Assembly (NCBI RefSeq): GCF_004791165.1
Contig: NZ_SRUZ01000012.1
Coordinates: 62,001 to 126,000 of the forward strand
DNA from: Mesorhizobium sp. M8A.F.Ca.ET.218.01.1.1
GTDB lineage: Bacteria; Pseudomonadota; Alphaproteobacteria; Rhizobiales; Rhizobiaceae
Reading direction: 5' to 3'
DNA length: 64,000 bases
Part shown: positions 44,364-52,504 of the stretch, in pieces
How the letters are laid out: each line of letters starts with the position of its first letter
How positions within the stretch are numbered: position 1 is the stretch's first letter
Program-made: the position numbers and the translations under genes
Notes under the pieces: generated by a model
The model's input: the letters and a program-made list of their open reading frames with translations, nothing else
The model's database searches: none
What the model was told of the DNA's origin: nothing

Positions 44364-44392
44364 CTTGACGCCCCGGTGAAATGCAACTATGG
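44364..44392 (+). promoter_or_regulatory. Sigma-70-type promoter of rpmB
   Basis: CTTGAC at 44364-44369 and CTATGG at 44387-44392 are 17 bp apart, close to the rhizobial consensus CTTGAC-N17-CTATAT. RNA would start near 44400, about 95 nt before the rpmB start. Confidence 0.65.
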
Positions 44393-44493
44393 AACGCCAA
44401 CTTTTTCCATAAGGCCGCCTGACCAGAACCGCGCGCCACCCGGCGTGGGCACAAAGGTTTGGCAGGTCACGAAAGAACTGAAGGTTAGAACCC

Positions 44494-44790
44494 ATGTCCC
44501 GCACCTGCGAACTCACTGCCAAAGCAGTCCAGACCGGCAACAATGTGAGCCACGCCAACAACAAGACCAAGCGTCGCTTCCTGCCGAACCTCGTCAATGT
44601 GACGCTGATTTCGGAAGCGCTGAACCAGAACGTGCGCCTGCGCATCTCAGCCAACGCGCTGCGTTCGGTCGAACATCGTGGCGGTCTCGACGCTTTCCTG
44701 GCCAAGGCCGACGTCAAGGAACTGTCGCAGCGCGCGCGCCTGCTGAAGAAGCAGATCGCCAAGAAGCTCGCCGAGCAGGTCGCTGCGTAA
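44494..44790 (+). CDS. rpmB: 50S ribosomal protein L28
   Basis: A 98-residue basic protein. 'MSRTCELTAKAVQTGNNVSHANNKTKRRFLPNL' is the L28 signature region and the helical C terminus 'ELSQRARLLKKQIAKKL' is longer than in E. coli, as in other alphaproteobacteria. Binds 23S rRNA in the large subunit. It stands alone with its own promoter. The usual E. coli partner rpmG is not adjacent. It is followed by two tandem hairpins. Confidence 0.96.
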   Translation: MSRTCELTAKAVQTGNNVSHANNKTKRRFLPNLVNVTLISEALNQNVRLRISANALRSVEHRGGLDAFLAKADVKELSQRARLLKKQIAKKLAEQVAA

Positions 44791-44819
44791 CATCAGATAA
44801 GGCGGGGGACGACCGCCCC

Positions 44820-44863
44820 GGCCAACCTCTTGTTGGCCTCTGGCCAATCTTTTGTTGGCCACT
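44820..44863 (+). repeat. Two tandem 22-bp hairpin units after rpmB
   Basis: Unit 1 (44820-44841) has perfect arms GGCCAAC and GTTGGCC around CTCTT; unit 2 (44842-44863) has GGCCAA and TTGGCC around TCTTTTG. They come 30 bp after the rpmB stop. There is no T-run, so they are probable 3'-end protection or weak termination hairpins. Confidence 0.7.
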
Positions 44864-44940
44864 GAGCATCGGATAGATCCGCAAGGCTCGACAATCCGAT
44901 GCCCAACTGCGAAGCGGGCACCGCCCGATCGGCATGATGC

Positions 44941-44973
44941 TCCGCTGGTTCCATTACCCAGGATAAAAAAATG
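44941..44973 (+). promoter_or_regulatory. Candidate preQ1-I riboswitch with start codon in the pseudoknot
   Basis: P1 is CTGG (44945-44948) with CCAG (44958-44961). The loop 'GGTTCCATTACCC' and the A-rich tail 'GGATAAAAAAATG' match the layout of preQ1-I RNAs (GGUUC...ACCC...AAAAAA). The P2 helix would be CATT (44952-44955) with AATG (44970-44973 region), so it includes the AUG. The gene controlled is the YhhQ queuosine-precursor transporter, the classical target of this class. Not confirmed by a covariance search. Confidence 0.6.
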
Positions 44974-45654
44974 TCTTCTTTTTCGCGATACCTGCCTTTC
45001 GTGGCCGCCATGGCGCTTGTCGTCGTGGCATCGAACATCCTCGTGCAGTTTCCCATGCAGGGCCAGATTGGCGGCCTGTCGCTCGCCGACGTTTTGACCT
45101 GGGGCGCGTTCACCTACCCCTTCTCCTTCCTGGTCACCGACCTTGCCAACCGGCGCTACGGACCTGCCGTGGCGCGCCGCATCGTCTTTGTCGGCTTCAT
45201 GACGGCGGTAGTGTGCTCGATCCTGATCCCACCCTTCCTGTTTCGCCACGGCTTCATCGAATTCGAGACGTCGGCCGACCGGCTGGTGCGTATCGCGGCC
45301 GCTTCGGGCGCTGCCTTCCTGACCGCGCAATTGCTCGACGTCTCCGTGTTCAACCGGCTGCGCCGGCAGAGCTGGTGGCGGGCGCCGATCGTCGGCACGC
45401 TGGTCGGATCGGTGTTCGACACCGTCGTGTTCTTCGGCGTGGCCTTTTCGGCCGCCTTTGCCTTCGCCGGCCCAAGCGACAGCTTCGCGCTGGAGAGCGC
45501 CCCGTTGATGGGCGTGTTTCATGTCGAGGCCATACGTTGGGTGTCCTGGGCGCTCGGCGACCTCAGCGTGAAACTGATCATCGCTGTCGTGGCACTGATC
45601 CCTTACCGGCTGCTCGCCGCCCGCTGGAGCCAGCCGGCCGTTGCCGCGGCCTAA
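44971..45654 (+). CDS. yhhQ: YhhQ/VUT-family queuosine precursor transporter
   Basis: A 227-residue inner-membrane protein with about six spans. 'FTYPFSFLVTDLANRRYG' and 'FHVEAIRWVSWALGDLSVKLIIAVVALIPYRLL' are the DUF165/VUT marks. The family takes up preQ0 or preQ1 (E. coli YhhQ imports both) for queuosine in tRNA. A candidate preQ1-I element overlaps its start. The methyltransferase gene starts 4 bp after its stop and is probably co-translated. Confidence 0.88.
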   Translation: MSSFSRYLPFVAAMALVVVASNILVQFPMQGQIGGLSLADVLTWGAFTYPFSFLVTDLANRRYGPAVARRIVFVGFMTAVVCSILIPPFLFRHGFIEFETSADRLVRIAAASGAAFLTAQLLDVSVFNRLRRQSWWRAPIVGTLVGSVFDTVVFFGVAFSAAFAFAGPSDSFALESAPLMGVFHVEAIRWVSWALGDLSVKLIIAVVALIPYRLLAARWSQPAVAAA

Positions 45655-45657
45655 GCC

Positions 45658-46338
45658 GTGATTCCCTGGATCCAGCTGGACTCCGCGAAAACGCCTGATG
45701 GCCAACAGGAACTGCGGCTGAAACGGCGCGGTTCCGAATTCTCGATCATGCTCGGCACCAACGAGTTGATGAACAGCCGCCTCAGCGGATCCGAGGAGGC
45801 GCTGGCGAAACTATCCTGCCAGAGGATCGCGGGCCATCGGCAGCCGAGGGTGCTGATCGGCGGACTTGGCATGGGTTTTACGCTGCGCGCTGCTCTCGCC
45901 GAACTGGGCAGAAATGCCGAAATCGTTGTCGCGGAACTGGTGCCGGCCGTCGTCGCCTGGGCGCGCGGCCCGATGGCCGAGATTTTCGCCGGCTCGCTCG
46001 GCGATTCCCGCGTCACCATCCGCGAGGCCGATGTCGGCAAGTTGATACGGTCCGAGCCCGCAGCCTGGGACGCAATCCTGCTCGACGTCGACAATGGCCC
46101 CGAAGGCATCGTCCACAAGGGCAATGACGCTCTCTACAGCCTGGCAGGGCTCGGCGACGCGCGTAGCGCCCTCAAGCCGGGCGGCGTGCTGGCGGTGTGG
46201 TCGCAAGGCCCGGATGCCGGCTTCACGCGGCGGCTGAAACAGGCCGGCTTCGCCTTTGAGGAGGTCAACACGCGCGCCAACGGCAAGCGCGGCGCGCGCC
46301 ATGTCATCTGGATCGCCACCAACGGCTCACGGTCCTGA
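45658..46338 (+). CDS. Spermidine synthase-like methyltransferase-fold protein
   Basis: A 226-residue protein starting with GTG at 45658. The nucleotide-binding block 'QPRVLIGGLGMGFTLRAAL' and 'IVVAELVPAVVAWARG' and later 'DAILLDVDNGPEG' match the polyamine-synthase / spermidine-synthase-like fold. It lacks clear polyamine-binding aspartates, so the reaction is uncertain. The 3-bp spacing after yhhQ suggests translational coupling with the transporter. Confidence 0.8.
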   Translation: MIPWIQLDSAKTPDGQQELRLKRRGSEFSIMLGTNELMNSRLSGSEEALAKLSCQRIAGHRQPRVLIGGLGMGFTLRAALAELGRNAEIVVAELVPAVVAWARGPMAEIFAGSLGDSRVTIREADVGKLIRSEPAAWDAILLDVDNGPEGIVHKGNDALYSLAGLGDARSALKPGGVLAVWSQGPDAGFTRRLKQAGFAFEEVNTRANGKRGARHVIWIATNGSRS

Positions 46339-46363
46339 CCGAGGCCGCCAGCGGCGTCCGCGC

Positions 46364-46849
46364 TTACTTTGACTTCTGAAGTTCCGCGCCAAGGGCCTCC
46401 AGCAGGCCACGGGTCCCCTCTTCCCGCCCCTGGGCGGAATCGACACCATCAAAAAAGACGCCCTGCTCGGTATAGGTCAGCCTTGTGCCGTCGCTCAACG
46501 GCGTCAGCCCCACGGTGGTGAGGGATGCCGACATGGGCTGCGATCCGACCGCCATTCTGTAGGAAAACACGATGCGCTGGTCGGCGACGATGTCCTGGAA
46601 TTGCGCGTCGAGCCTGACCTCCGGACCGCCGCCATAGCTGAACCTCGACACCTCGCCGCCGCCGACACGAAAGTCGAAGCTGAACTCGGCAACGGCAAAA
46701 CCATCGCCTTCGATGCGCCAGCGCCGCACCGTCGCCTTGTCGGCGAAGGCATGGAAGACCCGCGACGGCGATTGCGGATAGGTGCGCTCGATGGTGAAGG
46801 TGGAATGGATGACGGAATGCTCGTCCTTGACGGGGGCTATCTGGTTCAT
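46364..46849 (-). CDS. SRPBCC (AHSA1-like) family protein
   Basis: A 161-residue START/Bet v1-fold protein. 'FTIERTYPQSPSRVFHAFADKATVRRWR' and the ending 'GLLEALGAELQKSK' are typical of AHSA1-like proteins that pair with ArsR regulators. It may bind a hydrophobic ligand. It overlaps the preceding ArsR gene by 4 bp (ATGA), so the two are one operon. Confidence 0.87.
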   Translation of the reverse strand: MNQIAPVKDEHSVIHSTFTIERTYPQSPSRVFHAFADKATVRRWRIEGDGFAVAEFSFDFRVGGGEVSRFSYGGGPEVRLDAQFQDIVADQRIVFSYRMAVGSQPMSASLTTVGLTPLSDGTRLTYTEQGVFFDGVDSAQGREEGTRGLLEALGAELQKSK

Positions 46850-47229
46850 TGCTGTTTGTCCTTTTCCTGATCCTGACTTTTCTCGGAGGATTGGCCTTTT
46901 GGGGATGGCTCTGGCTCGGCCAGAATCTGGCCAAGACGGTCGAGATGGCGTTCCGCCGGTATGCGGCGTTCGGCAATCCAGTCGGCGAGCGGGGCGAGCC
47001 CGCCCGGTTCGATCCGGCAGGTGCGCACCCGCCCAATCTTTTCACTGCGGATCAGCCCGCAGGCCTCCAGCGCCTGGAGATGCTGCAGCACGGCGGCGAA
47101 GGTCATGCCGAACGGCTCCGCCAGCTGGCTGACGGTGGCCGGTCCGCTGCTCAACCGTTCCAGGATCTGCCGGCGGGTGGGTTCGACGAGAGCGCGAAGG
47201 ATGCTGTCGATCTCGGAATGGTTAAGCAT
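46846..47229 (-). CDS. ArsR-family regulator paired with SRPBCC protein
   Basis: A 127-residue winged-helix protein. 'DSILRALVEPTRRQILERLSSGPATVSQLAEPFGMTFAAVLQHLQALEACGLIRS'-like sequence is the ArsR helix-turn-helix; no metal-binding cysteine pair is seen. The charged tail ('PKGQSSEKSQDQEKDKQQ') is probably disordered. ATG 47229 is the first suitable start. It likely represses its own operon. The pairing of an ArsR gene with an AHSA1-like gene is common in proteobacteria. Confidence 0.87.
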   Translation of the reverse strand: MLNHSEIDSILRALVEPTRRQILERLSSGPATVSQLAEPFGMTFAAVLQHLQALEACGLIRSEKIGRVRTCRIEPGGLAPLADWIAERRIPAERHLDRLGQILAEPEPSPKGQSSEKSQDQEKDKQQ

Positions 47230-47342
47230 GGACTTGAGTATTGCGCCGATCGCACGAATAGTCAAGTCTGTGCTAAAGTGTTTTGATCAGCGTAGATCGA
47301 GTGACGGACAGTCGACCCTACTTCAAGCAGGCAGAGTGCCAG

Positions 47343-48371
47343 TCAATCCTGGTGCAGGATGAATTCCAGGTAGAGATTGCGCTGCAGGATCGAGTGGTTA
47401 TCGTCGGAGATCAGCGACACCATCAGCGCGCCGTCATCGCGGGTCCAGACGTCAAGACCTTCCATATTGTCGATCTGGTAGCCCATGTCGGCCTGCAGCA
47501 GCACCGGCCCATCGGCGACGGCGCCCTTCTCGACGCTCTCTCCATAAATGCGCCGCAGCCGCATCTTGAGGCCGCCCGCCATGGTGAAACTGCGCTCCAG
47601 CAGCAAAAGATCGCCATCCGGCAGGAAGGCGCCATCGGTGATGTCGAAATCGTCGTTGCGCTTGACGGTGAAGACGCCCTTGTGCGGGCCTTCGATGATG
47701 GCGGCGTAGATATTGCCGGCCTTGTCGAGGCTCTTCTCCGAGACCACGACCAGGCCGCCCTGATGCTGGCCGTTGGCATTGGCATGGGTGACGGTCTCGA
47801 AGCCGCGATTCTGCCGCAGCTCCCGCGCCGGCACCAGGAAATCCAACTGCCGGAACGACCCCTTCATATTGTCTTGGTCAATCTTGAACTGGGCGACGCG
47901 ATGGTTGCGCTCGAAACCAACGGTGGCGATGCCGTCCTTGACCGCAAGGCCCTCGGCGTCGACTTCCCATTTTTCGTCGATCGGCTGGCCGTTCTGGTCG
48001 ACCATCTGCTGCATGCGAAAATTCTGGATGCCAACGGGCCGCCTGTCAGCGTCGCGGGCCACCGAGCCGAAGAACCAGTAACCGGTGTCGGCCACGCCGA
48101 TGAAATCACTGCCGGCTTTCAGAAACCGGAAGGCCGACAGCGCCCCGAAATCACGTGATGGCGAGGTCGTTTCCAGCCCGCCGACGAATTCGAGCTGGCC
48201 AAACTGCTTGTCGGTACGGCCAATATGGAATTCGGTGATCGGGCGGGCCGAGACCGCGACAGGCTCAACCGGAGCCGGGTCGGCCGAACCGGCTGGCGCC
48301 GAAGCCATGCCGGCAAGCAAGGCGAAGGCGGCGAAAAGCGTGTGCCGAAACCCGCCTCGGAAAAAGATCAT
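47343..48371 (-). CDS. Phytase-like esterase domain secreted protein
   Basis: A 342-residue exported protein with a signal peptide ending near 'APAGSADP'. The body is a beta-propeller-like PF13449 (esterase-like activity of phytase) domain: 'FVGGLETTSPSRDFGALSAFRF', 'DAEGLAV', 'GFERNHRVAQF' and 'NMEGLDVW' are its marks. Substrate is unknown. Its start overlaps the cobT stop by 4 bp (ATGA), so it is translated after CobT from the same RNA. Confidence 0.82.
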   Translation of the reverse strand: MIFFRGGFRHTLFAAFALLAGMASAPAGSADPAPVEPVAVSARPITEFHIGRTDKQFGQLEFVGGLETTSPSRDFGALSAFRFLKAGSDFIGVADTGYWFFGSVARDADRRPVGIQNFRMQQMVDQNGQPIDEKWEVDAEGLAVKDGIATVGFERNHRVAQFKIDQDNMKGSFRQLDFLVPARELRQNRGFETVTHANANGQHQGGLVVVSEKSLDKAGNIYAAIIEGPHKGVFTVKRNDDFDITDGAFLPDGDLLLLERSFTMAGGLKMRLRRIYGESVEKGAVADGPVLLQADMGYQIDNMEGLDVWTRDDGALMVSLISDDNHSILQRNLYLEFILHQD

Positions 48372-50266
48372 CCGGCGCGCCGCATGCCGCCGCGACGCGT
48401 ATCCTTCGCGCTTTCCTCGGCAAACAGCGAAGCCAGTTGCTCGGTCATGGCGCCGGCCAGTTCCTCGGCATCGACGATGGTGACGGCGCGCCGGTAATAG
48501 CGCGTGACGTCATGGCCGATGCCGATGGCCAGCAACTCCACCGGCGAACGCGTCTCGATCAGTTCGATGACGGCGCGCAGATGGCGTTCGAGATAATTGC
48601 CGGGATTGACCGACAGCGTCGAATCGTCGACGGGCGCGCCGTCCGAGATCATCATCAGGATCTTGCGCTGTTCGGGCCGGGCAATCAGCCGGTTGTGCGC
48701 CCACAAGAGCGCCTCGCCGTCGATGTTTTCCTTGAGCAGGCCTTCGCGCATCATCAGGCCGAGATTGCGCCGCGCCCGCCGCCACGGGTGGTCGGCCGAC
48801 TTGTAGATGATATGGCGCAGGTCGTTGAGCCGACCGGGGTTCGGCGGCTTGCCGTCCTTCAGCCATTTCTCGCGCGCCTGCCCACCCTTCCAGGCCCGCG
48901 TGGTGAAGCCGAGGATCTCGACCGACACGCCGCAGCGCTCCAGCGTGCGCGCCAGAATGTCGGCGCAGGTGGCGGCGACCGTGATCGGCCGGCCGCGCAT
49001 CGAACCGGAATTGTCGAGCACCAGCGTCACCACCGTGTCACGGAATTTGGTATCGCGTTCCTGCTTGAACGACAGCGGCTGCATCGGATCGATAACCACG
49101 CGCACCAGCCGCGCCGGATCGAGATAGCCCTCTTCCAGGTCGAAATCCCAGGACCGGTTCTGCTGCGCCATCAGGCGGCGCTGCAGCCGGTTGGCGAGCC
49201 GTCCGACGACGCCCGACAGGTTGGCGAGCTGCTTGTCGAGGAAGGCGCGCAGCCGGTCGAGCTCTTCCTCTTCGCAGAGCTCCTCGGCGCCGACCGTCTC
49301 GTCGAATGCTGACGTGTAGACCTTGTAGTCGATTTCCTTCGGCAGATTGGTGAAGGGATTGTCGTTGCGGCGCGCCTCGCCGGGGGTTTCGGCGTCGGCA
49401 TCGTCGTCATCCGACAGATCGTCGGCCGTCGCGTCGGAGGCTTCGGTCTCGGCCGACTGCTCGTCGTCCGCCGATGCCTCGGCGTCCTCGGATTGCGACT
49501 GCTCGGAGCCGGAATCGTCTTCGCCGCCCTCCTCGCTCTGTTCCTCGCCTTGCGGCTGGTTGTCGTCATTGTCCTCGGAGTCTTCGGTCTCCTGGTCGTC
49601 GCCGAGTTCCTCGGCCATTTCCATGGAGGCGAGCATCTCGCGCACGACGCGGGCGAAGGCCTGCTGGTCCTCGAGTTTCTCCGACAGGCCGTCGAGGTCC
49701 GCCTTTGCCTTCTCCTCGACCCACGGGCGCCAGAGTTCGACCAGCCGCTCGCCGCTCTTCGGCACCGGCCGGCCGGTCAGCTTTTCGCGCACCATCAGCG
49801 CCAGCGCCTCCTCGATGGGCGCGTCGGCCTTGTCCTTGACGTCGACGAGGTTGGCCTTGGCGTACTTGTCCTCCAGCATCGAGCCGATATTGTCGGCGAC
49901 GCCTTGCATGGCGCGGCTGCCGATCGCCTCGACGCGGGCCTGTTCGACCGCGTCGTAGATGGCGCGGGCTGCCTTGCCTTCGGGCGCCAGCTTGCTGTGG
50001 ATGCGCACGTCGTGGCAGGCGCGCTTCAGCGCCATGGAATCGCCGAGCCCGCGGGTGATCGCGATGTCGGTCTTCGATGCCTTCTTGGGCAGTTCAGGCA
50101 GCCGCGCGCGGCTACCGGCCAGCGCCGGCCTGTCCTTGGCGAAGCCGACTTCCATCTCCTTATCGCCGGCGATGGCGCGCATGCAGACGGTGACGGCGCG
50201 CTTGAAGCTATCGGCTTCAGACCCCGTCTTCGACTTGTTGCGCGTATTGTCGCCCGGACCCGCCAT
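48368..50266 (-). CDS. cobT: Aerobic cobaltochelatase subunit CobT
   Basis: A 632-residue protein. The N half is helical. A very acidic region (residues ~215-320, with many Asp/Glu/Ser runs) follows. The C-terminal von Willebrand A domain has the MIDAS motif 'LVLDNSGSMRGRP' and 'SDGAPVDDSTL'. CobT and CobS form the AAA+ chaperone-like pair that works with CobN to insert cobalt into hydrogenobyrinate diamide in aerobic B12 synthesis. ATG 50266 is used. cobS lies 11 bp upstream. cobN is not in this window. Confidence 0.94.
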   Translation of the reverse strand: MAGPGDNTRNKSKTGSEADSFKRAVTVCMRAIAGDKEMEVGFAKDRPALAGSRARLPELPKKASKTDIAITRGLGDSMALKRACHDVRIHSKLAPEGKAARAIYDAVEQARVEAIGSRAMQGVADNIGSMLEDKYAKANLVDVKDKADAPIEEALALMVREKLTGRPVPKSGERLVELWRPWVEEKAKADLDGLSEKLEDQQAFARVVREMLASMEMAEELGDDQETEDSEDNDDNQPQGEEQSEEGGEDDSGSEQSQSEDAEASADDEQSAETEASDATADDLSDDDDADAETPGEARRNDNPFTNLPKEIDYKVYTSAFDETVGAEELCEEEELDRLRAFLDKQLANLSGVVGRLANRLQRRLMAQQNRSWDFDLEEGYLDPARLVRVVIDPMQPLSFKQERDTKFRDTVVTLVLDNSGSMRGRPITVAATCADILARTLERCGVSVEILGFTTRAWKGGQAREKWLKDGKPPNPGRLNDLRHIIYKSADHPWRRARRNLGLMMREGLLKENIDGEALLWAHNRLIARPEQRKILMMISDGAPVDDSTLSVNPGNYLERHLRAVIELIETRSPVELLAIGIGHDVTRYYRRAVTIVDAEELAGAMTEQLASLFAEESAKDTRRGGMRRAG

Positions 50267-50277
50267 CGACGCTCTGC

Positions 50278-51264
50278 TTAGCCCAGCACCACGTTGGCCG
50301 CGCTCTCGGGCAGATCCTGGCCGAAGGCGCGCTGGTAGAACTCGGCAACCACCGAGCGTTCCAGCTCGTCGCACTTGTTGAGGAAGGTCAGCCGGAACGC
50401 CATGCCGACATCGCCGAAGATCTCGGCATTCTCGGCCCAGGTGATGACGGTACGCGGGCTCATCACCGTCGACAGGTCGCCATTGATAAAGGCCGAGCGC
50501 GTCATATCGGCGACGCGCACCATCTTGTTGACGATGTCCTTGCCCTTGGTGTCGCGATAGTGCTTGGCCTTGGCCAGCACGATGTTCACTTCATTGTCGT
50601 GCGGCAGATAGTTCAGCGTGGTGACGATCGACCAGCGGTCCATCTGCGCCTGGTTGATCTGCTGGGTGCCGTGATAGAGGCCGGTGGTGTCGCCCAGACC
50701 GACGGTGTTAGCGGTCGAGAACAGCCGGAACGCGGGATGCGGGCGGATGACCCGGCTCTGGTCGAGCAGCGTCAGGCGGCCGGACGATTCCAGCACGCGC
50801 TGGATGACGAACATCACGTCGGGACGGCCGGCATCGTATTCGTCGAAGCATAGCGCGACATTGTGCTGATAGGCCCAGGGCAGGATGCCGTCGCGGAATT
50901 CGGTGATCTGCAAGCCGTCCTTGACCACGATCGCGTCCTTGCCGACGAGGTCGATACGGCTGACATGGCTGTCGAGGTTGACGCGCACGCAAGGCCAGTT
51001 GAGGCGGGCGGCAACCTGTTCGATATGGGTCGACTTGCCGGTGCCGTGATAGCCCGACACCATGACGCGGCGGTTGTAGGCAAAGCCGGCGAGGATCGCC
51101 AAGGTCGTCGCCTTGTCGAACAGATAGTCGGGATCAATGTCGGGCACATGCTCTGATGTCACCGAATAGGCCGGCACCACCATCTTGGACTCGAAGCCGA
51201 ATTTCTCCTTCACCGACACCGTCGTGTCGGGCAGGTTGGCGATATCGCGATCGACCTTGTTCAT
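50278..51264 (-). CDS. cobS: Aerobic cobaltochelatase subunit CobS (AAA+ ATPase)
   Basis: A 328-residue AAA+ protein. Walker A is 'SGYHGTGKSTHIEQ', Walker B is 'ALCFDEYDAGRPD', sensor 1 is 'LFSTANT'. The CobS-type N terminus reads 'DRDIANLPDTTVSVKEKFGFESKMVVP'. It drives cobalt insertion with CobT. ATG 51264 ('MNKVDRDIAN') is the family start; the extra upstream frame is not conserved in type. The gene is followed 11 bp later by cobT. Confidence 0.94.
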   Translation of the reverse strand: MNKVDRDIANLPDTTVSVKEKFGFESKMVVPAYSVTSEHVPDIDPDYLFDKATTLAILAGFAYNRRVMVSGYHGTGKSTHIEQVAARLNWPCVRVNLDSHVSRIDLVGKDAIVVKDGLQITEFRDGILPWAYQHNVALCFDEYDAGRPDVMFVIQRVLESSGRLTLLDQSRVIRPHPAFRLFSTANTVGLGDTTGLYHGTQQINQAQMDRWSIVTTLNYLPHDNEVNIVLAKAKHYRDTKGKDIVNKMVRVADMTRSAFINGDLSTVMSPRTVITWAENAEIFGDVGMAFRLTFLNKCDELERSVVAEFYQRAFGQDLPESAANVVLG

Positions 51265-51387
51265 ATCTCTCAACGTCTCCACAAGCGAAACGTCGCGTTT
51301 CGCCGGCAATCGATTTTGTTCGGGGGCGGTCTTAAAGCCTTTTCCAACCTTATGAAAGTTGGAAAACGACACGAACCGTAGGGTCGC

Positions 51388-52017
51388 TCAGCACAGGCCC
51401 GCCTGTTTGAGCACGCGATAGGCCTGAAGCACATCGCGGAACCGGTCTTCCGAACCTCTGTCGCCGCCATTCGCATCCGGATGGTGACGCTTCACCAGTT
51501 CCTTATAGCGCGCCTTGATGTCCTTGCCAGTCGCCTTTGTATCAAGGCCAAGCGTTTCCAGCGCCTTGGCCTCAAGGGGCTTCGCCTTGCGCTCGCGCGC
51601 CTCGCGCGGATCCTTCGGCCCCTTGAACAGGTCGAACGGGTCGCGCATGCGGTTGTAGTAGCCGGCGCGGCCGGAGCGCATCTGCGCCATATCGGGCGAG
51701 GAGCGTGTCGAGGCGCCGTTGACGCCCATCTTCCAGGTCGGCCGGTGGCCGGTCATGGCTTCCTTCTGGAAGCGCGCGACCTCGGTGTCCGGCACGCCGG
51801 AGAAGTAGTTGAAGCCCTTGTTGTACTCGCGCACGTGGTCGAAGCAGAAGCGGAAATACTCGCCCTCCTTCATGCGCCCGACCGGCGCGCGATGCGTGCC
51901 CGCCTCCTTGCAGCCATCCCACTGGCAGATCGGCGCGTGCGACTTCACCTCCGCGTCCTTGTCGGGGCGAACGCGAATCTTCTCGAAATATTTGGGATAC
52001 GGCTTCATCTCACCCAT
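51388..52017 (-). CDS. J-domain (DnaJ-like) molecular co-chaperone
   Basis: A 209-residue protein with the J domain at the C terminus, not the N terminus: 'ALETLGLDTKATGKDIKARYKELVKRHHPDANGGD' holds the HPD triad. The N-terminal part has two cysteines in 'ICQWDGCKEAGTHRAP' and 'FRFCFDHVREYNKGFNYF', a likely zinc site. It sits upstream of cobS in the same direction, as in other Hyphomicrobiales. It may assist DnaK on a specific client. Start may be ATG 52017 or 52008. Confidence 0.85.
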   Translation of the reverse strand: MGEMKPYPKYFEKIRVRPDKDAEVKSHAPICQWDGCKEAGTHRAPVGRMKEGEYFRFCFDHVREYNKGFNYFSGVPDTEVARFQKEAMTGHRPTWKMGVNGASTRSSPDMAQMRSGRAGYYNRMRDPFDLFKGPKDPREARERKAKPLEAKALETLGLDTKATGKDIKARYKELVKRHHPDANGGDRGSEDRFRDVLQAYRVLKQAGLC

Positions 52018-52194
52018 TTATGGGGCGTTCGCAGATGCGAAACAAGAATTGACATTTTCGCGATCATCGCCCTAACCGCTGAATCGCGGCTTAAAGCAGG
52101 CGAATGACCGATTTTGTTGCGCGCCAGCGGCCTGGTGAGACCGATTTCCGGTTTTCACGGCAGCGCCAACCATATGTGGTGAAGGGAGAAAACG

Positions 52195-52497
52195 ATGTCC
52201 ATACAGGCGACCATGGAAGACAAGCTCAACAAGGCATTTTCGCCGGACCGGCTGGTCATCCTCAACGAAAGCCATCTGCACGCCGGCCATCATCACGTGG
52301 AATCCGGCCATCACGCCGAGTTCGACGGCACCGGCGAGACGCACTTCCGTGTCCGCATCGTCTCGCCGAATTTCGCCGGCATGAGCCGCATCGACCGTCA
52401 CCGCGCCGTCAACGAACTGCTGGCCGACGAGTTGAAGGCCGGCGTGCACGCGCTGGCGATCGAGCCGGCGGCGCCCGGCGAACAGACGCGCTGGTAA
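52195..52497 (+). CDS. BolA-family protein
   Basis: A 100-residue BolA-fold protein. 'LVILNESHLHAGHHHVESGHHAEFDGTGETHFRVRIVSP' contains the loop histidine and the core of the family, and 'RHRAVNELLADEL' is the closing helix. BolA proteins bind an iron-sulfur cluster with monothiol glutaredoxin and affect iron control. It is divergent from the J-domain gene across 177 bp. Confidence 0.92.
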   Translation: MSIQATMEDKLNKAFSPDRLVILNESHLHAGHHHVESGHHAEFDGTGETHFRVRIVSPNFAGMSRIDRHRAVNELLADELKAGVHALAIEPAAPGEQTRW

Positions 52498-52504
52498 GAA
52501 CCGG

